A stretch of DNA of 64,000 nucleotides, from contig NZ_JARGND010000006.1 in NCBI RefSeq assembly GCF_029212645.1, forward strand, positions 1-64,000, read 5' to 3'. The notes under the pieces were generated by a model. That model worked only from the letters and a program-made list of their open reading frames with translations, was not told the DNA's origin and ran no database searches. The DNA comes from Vannielia sp. (lineage in GTDB: Bacteria; Pseudomonadota; Alphaproteobacteria; Rhodobacterales; Rhodobacteraceae). Below are positions 59,523 to 64,000 of this stretch, in pieces. Both the position numbers and the translations under genes were made by a program. Numbering within the stretch: position 1 is the stretch's first letter; each line of letters begins with the position of its first letter.

Positions 59523-60896
59523 ATGTTTGTCAGCACCTTCGAGATGTTCAAGATCGGGATCGGGCCGTCATCGTCGCACACGATGGGGCCGATGCTTGCG
59601 GCGGCGGCCTATTTGGAGCGGCTGCGCGGATTGCCCTTTGCGGTGAACGGGGTAAAGGCGGTGCTGCATGGCAGCCTGGCCTTTACCGGGGTGGGCCATG
59701 GGACGGATCGCGCGGTGATCCTTGGCCTCGCCGGGCTGTTGCCCGAGAGCTATGAGGCGGGCGCGGCGGAGGCGGCATTGGCAGAGGTGAAGGCCAATGG
59801 GGTGATCACGCCCGAGGGTTTGGGGGTGCTGCGCTTTGCGCCGGCCAATGACCTTGTGTTCAACTACGATACCCCCCTGCCCCTGCATCCCAATGGGCTG
59901 GCCTTTGAAGCGCTGGACAGGCAGGGCGATGTGATTGATCGCGCGGTGTATTATTCGGTTGGTGGTGGGTTTGTGCTGACCGAAGAGGCGCTTGAGGCCG
60001 GGGTTGATACGGCGCCGCGCGGGAAGATTCCGTTTCCGTTTCACTCGGCGGCGGAGATGCTGGAGATGGCCGCCAAGAGCGGGCGCAGCGTGGCCGGGAT
60101 GAAGCGGGCGAATGAGCGGGTGTTTCGCACGGACGCCGAGATTGACGCGGGGTTGGCGCGGATTTGGCAGGTTATGCGCGATTGCATTGAGCGGGGGCTG
60201 CATGAGCGTGGCGAGTTGCCGGGCGGGCTGAGGGTGAAGCGCCGGGCGGCCTTGATCTGGGAAGCGTTGCAGGCCGAGCGGGGCATGAACCTGGCCGCGC
60301 CGCATGTGATCAACGACTGGATTTCGACGCTGGCGATGGCCGTAAATGAAGAGAACGCCGCGGGGGGCCAGGTGGTGACAGCGCCGACCAACGGCGCCTC
60401 GGGGGTGGTGCCTGCGGTGATCCGCTACTGGCTGGATCATGTGCCGACGGCAAGCGCGGCCAAGCTGGGAGATTTCCTGCTGACGGCGGCGGCGATTGGC
60501 GGGTTGATCAAGCATAATGCCAGCATTTCGGGGGCCGAGGCGGGTTGCCAGGCCGAGGTGGGCGCGGCCTCGGCGATGGCGGCAGCGGGGCTGTGCGCGG
60601 TGATGGGGGGCAGCGTGGCGCAGGTGGAAAACGCCGCCGAGATCGCGCTGGAACATCATCTGGGCATGACCTGTGATCCGGTGCGCGGATTGGTGCAGGT
60701 GCCGTGCATCGAGCGCAACGGCCTTGGTGCGATCAAGGCGGTGAGTGCGGCCTCGCTGGCGCTGCGCGGTGATGGCGCGCATTTTGTGCCGCTGGATGCC
60801 TGTATCAAGACCCTCATGGAAACCGGCCGGGACATGAGTGAGAAGTATAAGGAAACCGCGCTTGGCGGACTGGCGGTGAATGTGCCCAACTGTTGA
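59523..60896 (+). CDS. sdaA: L-serine ammonia-lyase (iron-sulfur type)
   Basis: The 457-residue enzyme deaminates L-serine to pyruvate. The N-terminal beta-domain begins FVSTFEMFKIGIGPSSSHTMGPM, the hallmark substrate loop. The catalytic alpha-domain has TAPTNGASGVVPAV and cluster cysteines in GAEAGCQAE and MTCDPVRG, and the chain ends in Cys (NVPNC), which in this family caps the cluster as a tail. ATG 59523 is the family start; the open frame continues upstream but with non-family sequence. Confidence 0.94.
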   Translation: MFVSTFEMFKIGIGPSSSHTMGPMLAAAAYLERLRGLPFAVNGVKAVLHGSLAFTGVGHGTDRAVILGLAGLLPESYEAGAAEAALAEVKANGVITPEGLGVLRFAPANDLVFNYDTPLPLHPNGLAFEALDRQGDVIDRAVYYSVGGGFVLTEEALEAGVDTAPRGKIPFPFHSAAEMLEMAAKSGRSVAGMKRANERVFRTDAEIDAGLARIWQVMRDCIERGLHERGELPGGLRVKRRAALIWEALQAERGMNLAAPHVINDWISTLAMAVNEENAAGGQVVTAPTNGASGVVPAVIRYWLDHVPTASAAKLGDFLLTAAAIGGLIKHNASISGAEAGCQAEVGAASAMAAAGLCAVMGGSVAQVENAAEIALEHHLGMTCDPVRGLVQVPCIERNGLGAIKAVSAASLALRGDGAHFVPLDACIKTLMETGRDMSEKYKETALGGLAVNVPNC

Positions 60897-61048
60897 GGCC
60901 GCGCGGGGGGGGAAAGGCTTTGGCAACCCGATGGGCGGATCGTTTGGCGCTTGAACCCGCCGGGGGCGCTTTTAGGGTGTGGGGCGGGGCGGATGGGGCG
61001 AGAGGCCGCCATTCTGGCAGGGTGGCAGATTTGACAGGGGCAGTGAAA

Positions 61049-61678
61049 ATGATGGATGGCCTTGAAATAAAAACGATTGGCGACACCCGCGTGCTCTTTG
61101 TTATGGCGGTGGATGCTGAATATGGCGCGTGCCTGAGGCGGCAGTTTGCGCCGCTGTTTACCGGCGTGGGGCCGGTTGAGGCGGCGGTTGTGGTGACGCG
61201 GGCGCTGGCCATGCTTGAGGCGGCGGGCGGCCTGCCGGATATGGTGGTTTCGCTTGGGTCTGCCGGATCGGCCAGTTTGCAGAAAACGCAGGTTTATCAG
61301 GCAAGTGCCGTGTCTTACCGGGATATGGATGCCTCGCCTTTGGGCTTTGCCAGGGGGGCAACGCCGTTTTTGGACCTGCCTGCGGTGGTTGACCTGCCAT
61401 TCGCCATCCCGGGTGTGCCGGAGGCGACATTATCAACCGGGGCGAACATTATTTCGGGCGCGGCTTATGGCGATGTTCCGGCAGAGATGGTCGATATGGA
61501 GACCTTCGCCGTGTTGCGGGCCTGCCATGCCTTTGAGGTGGAGCTGGTGGCGCTGCGCGGGATCAGTGACGGCGATCAGGAGCTTGGCGGGGTGGCGGAC
61601 TGGACCGAGTATTTGCATCTGGTTGATGAAAACCTCGCCCATGCCTGTGATCTGTTGGCGGCGGCGCTGAGCAAATGA
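61049..61678 (+). CDS. MTA/SAH nucleosidase-type phosphorylase-superfamily protein
   Basis: The 209-residue protein belongs to the PNP_UDP_1 superfamily: RVLFVMAVDAEYG at the start, TGVGPVEAAVVVTRAL, DMVVSLGSAGSAS, and the catalytic segment AEMVDMETFAVLRACHAFEVELVALRGISDGDQE, matching the (V/M)xMExxA...R.(I/V)SD pattern of MTA/SAH nucleosidases. It should cleave the N-glycosidic bond of methylthioadenosine, S-adenosylhomocysteine or a related nucleoside. ATG 61049 has AGGGG upstream. It follows sdaA after 152 bases. Confidence 0.82.
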   Translation: MMDGLEIKTIGDTRVLFVMAVDAEYGACLRRQFAPLFTGVGPVEAAVVVTRALAMLEAAGGLPDMVVSLGSAGSASLQKTQVYQASAVSYRDMDASPLGFARGATPFLDLPAVVDLPFAIPGVPEATLSTGANIISGAAYGDVPAEMVDMETFAVLRACHAFEVELVALRGISDGDQELGGVADWTEYLHLVDENLAHACDLLAAALSK

Positions 61679-61682
61679 GGCG

Positions 61683-62867
61683 CTAGGCCCAGCGCACCGT
61701 TTCGACCCCGGCCAGACGGGCCAGGCGGGCGAGTTCACCGTGAAGCTTATCGGTCCGGTTTGGGGTGGCGGTGATGCCCGGCTCCCACCAGAGGTTACTC
61801 ACGGTCAGGGTGCCTTCGGCGCGGTTGGCCTTGGCCTCGATCCGGCCCACAAAGCGCGCGCCTTCCAGCAGCGGATAAACGTAGTAGCCCCATTGGCGCT
61901 TGGCGGCGGGCACGAACATTTCGACCGTGTAATCAAAGCCGAACAGGCGTTTCAGACGGGTGCGGTCGCGGATAGCGGGATCAAACGGGTTGAGGATGCG
62001 CAGGCGCCTCGTGGCGGGTTTGAGAGCGGCGAGGCGCTGCTCGATATCGGGGGTAGCAAGGGCGCGGGTGGTGGTGCCATCGGCGGATTGCACCTCCACC
62101 TCCACATGCGGGGCGTGCTTGGCCCAGGTGGTGACTTCACCCGGCTCCACCGCCTCCCAGAACCTGCGGATTTCGGTGGGGGTTGCGACGCCAAGGCGCT
62201 TTAGCGCGGCGGTGCAGAGCCAGTTGATTTGCTCCTCTTCACCAAGGTTGGCGCGGCGTAGATCGGCGGGGAAAACCCGCTCGGCGAGGTCATAGAACTT
62301 GGTAAAGCCTTCGCGGTGGCATGTCGCCAGCTCCCCCGCATACCAGAGGTAATCAAGCGCCAGTTTATGCGGCGGGCGGCGCCACATTTTGCGCGGGCCT
62401 TCGATTTGGGTGTCGAAATGGCGGGTGCAGGCGGGGCCATGCTCGGCGATCTGGCGCTTCACGCTGGCGAGCAGGCTGGTATCGAGGTGTTTGCCGAACC
62501 ACGAGGAGCGCGCGACCTTGGCCTTCATCCGGGTGAATTGGCGTTGCCACATCGGCAGAAATTCCATCGGCAGCACCGAGGCATCATGGGTGAAATGCTC
62601 AAACACCGCGCGATCACGGGCGAGGAGCTTATCGAGCATCGGCTCGCGGTAGCTTTGCGCGCGGCTCCACAGGATATGGTGGTGGGCGCGCGAGATCACC
62701 TGGATCGTATCAAGCTGCACGAAGCCAAGGTCATGGATGAGCGCCGCCATATCGCTGCGCCCGGTGGGGGCGGTGGCGAGGTGGTTGGTGGCCAGCCAAA
62801 GCCCGCGGGCGGCGCTGTTGGAGATATGCAGGGCGGTCAAGGGCGGCTCCGGGTGAGATCGCCCCAT
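61683..62867 (-). CDS. YcaQ-like winged-helix (HTH_42) DNA glycosylase family protein
   Basis: The 394-residue protein is of the YcaQ/AlkX family, which includes glycosylases that unhook interstrand crosslinks. The N-terminal wHTH-type part has FVQLDTIQVISRAHHHILWSR, containing the QLD catalytic-region motif. Later segments are VLPMEFLPMWQ, RRPPHKLALDYLWYAGEL, RILNPFDPAIRDRTRLKRLFGFDY and VPAAKRQWGYYVYPLLEG. ATG 62867 is used; a TTG at 62840 with GGAG just upstream is a plausible true start. It is convergent with the nucleosidase, stops 4 bases apart. Confidence 0.82.
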   Translation of the reverse strand: MGRSHPEPPLTALHISNSAARGLWLATNHLATAPTGRSDMAALIHDLGFVQLDTIQVISRAHHHILWSRAQSYREPMLDKLLARDRAVFEHFTHDASVLPMEFLPMWQRQFTRMKAKVARSSWFGKHLDTSLLASVKRQIAEHGPACTRHFDTQIEGPRKMWRRPPHKLALDYLWYAGELATCHREGFTKFYDLAERVFPADLRRANLGEEEQINWLCTAALKRLGVATPTEIRRFWEAVEPGEVTTWAKHAPHVEVEVQSADGTTTRALATPDIEQRLAALKPATRRLRILNPFDPAIRDRTRLKRLFGFDYTVEMFVPAAKRQWGYYVYPLLEGARFVGRIEAKANRAEGTLTVSNLWWEPGITATPNRTDKLHGELARLARLAGVETVRWA

Positions 62868-63113
62868 GCCTAGCGCGGCGGAGGGGCGGCGGGCAATGGG
62901 GCGGAGGGGCGGTTAGGGGTGTCTGCTGACAGTGGCGGGATGCGACACTGTGGCCGGGCGAATACATTCGAAATCTTGATTTTGAGGGTTAGCTATGGGG
63001 GACCGGGGCAGCAGAGCCAAGGCTCGCCGACGTGCCGGAAGAACCACAATGCGCCCCGCCGGGGTGACACCAACGCGGCAACGGCCAAGCGCCGCGCCGC
63101 TCAGGAGAAAAAC

Positions 63114-63485
63114 ATGCAGACAGCCGATTTTGTGACAACCCTGTTTGACGGAAAATCCAACCCCGCAAAGGTGACCGTGGCGATGACCATGGCGCTCAAC
63201 GCCGTGAAGGCGGGCCATAGTGCGATGGTTTTGCTGATGGTTGAAGCGGTGGAACTGGGCCTGCCCGAAGCGATGGACGAGCTTGATGTGGGCAAGCCCT
63301 TTGAGCCGGTGGGCGACCTGCTGAAAGCCTATCTGGCAGGCGGCGGGCGGATCGGGATTTGCGGCTCCTGCATGATCCACAACGGCTTTACCGCCGAGCA
63401 GATGGTCCCCGATTATGAGATCATCACCGCGCCGGAAGTGGTGGAGCTGCTGATGGCCAGCAACGGCTCGCTCCAGATCACCTGA
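63114..63485 (+). CDS. DsrE-family protein
   Basis: The 123-residue protein has a DsrE/DsrF-like fold: a short N-terminal strand, VTVAMTMALNAVKAGHSAMVLLMVEAVELG (helix and strand), and GGGRIGICGSCMIHNGF with Cys83 and Cys86, then a C-terminal helix (APEVVELLMASNGSLQIT). DsrE proteins carry sulfur on a conserved cysteine; here a CxxC pair is in the expected place. TCAGGAGAAAAAC fixes the start. Physiological partner is unknown. Confidence 0.82.
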   Translation: MQTADFVTTLFDGKSNPAKVTVAMTMALNAVKAGHSAMVLLMVEAVELGLPEAMDELDVGKPFEPVGDLLKAYLAGGGRIGICGSCMIHNGFTAEQMVPDYEIITAPEVVELLMASNGSLQIT

Positions 63486-63639
63486 GCAAAGCGCGGGGTT
63501 GGCGGGCAACGATCCGGCGACCACGCCCCCTTTTTCGCGCCCCCTTTTTACGCCCATACTGGACGCGCTGCGATGGGCTTTCATTTAGGTTGCGCCACCT
63601 GCCCCGCAATCGAAACGACGTTTTGATGCGGGGGGATTA
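63486..63639. other. Gap downstream of the DsrE gene
   Basis: No gene is visible. An imperfect GC stem followed by CCCTTTTT near 63535 could end the DsrE transcript. The rest leads into the transposase remnant. Confidence 0.3.
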
Positions 63640-63905
63640 TCGCTGACTTTTTCTCGTGGCGCTGCGCAAGGCCAGCTATCATCTGCGCAAAGTCGCCCCT
63701 ATCGCTCCACCGCGTCCAACGGTTGAAGCGTCTTATGTGATCCATAGTCTTTCAGCGCATCACGCCAGCGTAAGCCATTGCACTTTATGAAGATAACCCC
63801 ACTCAGACCGCGCCGGGCGTCGTCGCGCGGCGTGCTGTGGCACATCGAGAAACGGGGTTCCAGATGTGCCATTTGTGTGTTGCTCAGCCAGAACAGAGCA
63901 GGCAT
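63640..63905 (-). pseudogene. IS5-family transposase remnant (frameshifted, truncated)
   Basis: One frame from ATG 63905 reads MPALFWLSNTQMAHL ... GVIFIKCNGLRWRDALKDYG...HKTL, then ends at 63699. Shifting by one base at that point gives NRWTRWSDRGDFAQMIAGLA, which continues the same conserved IS5-type N-terminal domain (DUF4096-like, NGLRWRDAP-YGPHKTLYNRW-RWS). The DDE catalytic domain is missing; the frame runs into unrelated sequence near 63640. IS427-group elements use a programmed frameshift, but the missing catalytic part shows that this copy is dead. Confidence 0.75.
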
Positions 63906-64000
63906 GTCACCGCTCGATTTTCGAACGGTGAACCATGCTGCCCGGCCAGACTCAATGGGTGGTCTTGAACTTAATACTGACCCATTTCAACTACTTGCTC

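Noticed and set aside
1-64000. CRISPR array
   Set aside because: The phased repeats found have 11-base units with no unique spacers of 30-40 bases, and no cas gene is present.

Overview
The window is a high-GC chromosomal segment that reads as an alphaproteobacterium of the Rhodobacteraceae (Roseobacter-type). The support is the gene content: an NDUFA12-type complex I subunit next to DUF2155 and MlaD proteins, a CarD regulator, a 7Fe ferredoxin, a mitochondrial-SUV3-like helicase, HflKC-DegP, a RutR-controlled reductive pyrimidine pathway, and many four-base ATGA start/stop overlaps. It looks like core chromosome with little mobile DNA; only a decayed IS5-type transposase fragment lies at the right edge.

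Layout. 1-6960: a branched-chain-amino-acid-type (HAAT) ABC importer (binding protein cut by the window edge, two permeases, two ATPases) followed by an acetyl-CoA-synthetase-type enzyme. 7137-11137: a monofunctional catalase and a secreted phytase-like esterase-domain protein. 11227-14026 (minus): a tungstate importer TupBCA with a DUF2478 protein. 14216-15335: an Ala/Pro-rich unknown protein and a stand-alone GIY-YIG protein. 15406-25805: the pyrimidine block, consisting of an NMT1/SsuA-type importer, dihydropyrimidinase, N-carbamoyl-beta-alanine amidohydrolase, RutR, and dihydropyrimidine dehydrogenase PreA/PreT. Two RutR-type palindromes lie in its control regions. Together these would import uracil or thymine, reduce it, open the ring and release a beta-amino acid, CO2 and ammonia.

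25999-31669: biotin carboxyl carrier protein and biotin carboxylase, Aat transferase, the DUF2155/MlaD/NDUFA12 cluster, a CoA-binding protein, a YHS protein and RlmB; then a tRNA-Tyr. 31945-38512: a PHB-depolymerase-like esterase, coniferyl-aldehyde-type dehydrogenase, glyoxalase, a glycosyltransferase-like protein and O-acetylhomoserine sulfhydrylase. 38809-43958: a large orphan membrane protein that looks like a GspL-like plus GspC/PilP-like combination, a decayed acetyltransferase-like gene, and a KefB/C-type antiporter. 44314-49360 (minus): CarD, FdxA, an S4 RNA-binding protein, the SUV3-like helicase and a TPR protein. 49433-57515: SCP2 protein, lysophospholipase-like hydrolase, DegP, DUF2065, HflC, HflK, glutathione reductase and RpiA. 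57784-63485: a cation diffusion facilitator, GNAT acetyltransferase, L-serine dehydratase, a nucleosidase, a YcaQ-like protein and a DsrE-like protein.

I did not find a CRISPR array, prophage or obvious defence island. The signal that known features explain least is a four-unit, 11-bp-phased array (GCACAA-type) present in two copies about 39 kb apart, at 18197-18240 and 57702-57745. All alignments, family assignments and start choices were made by eye from the sequence; no database search was run.
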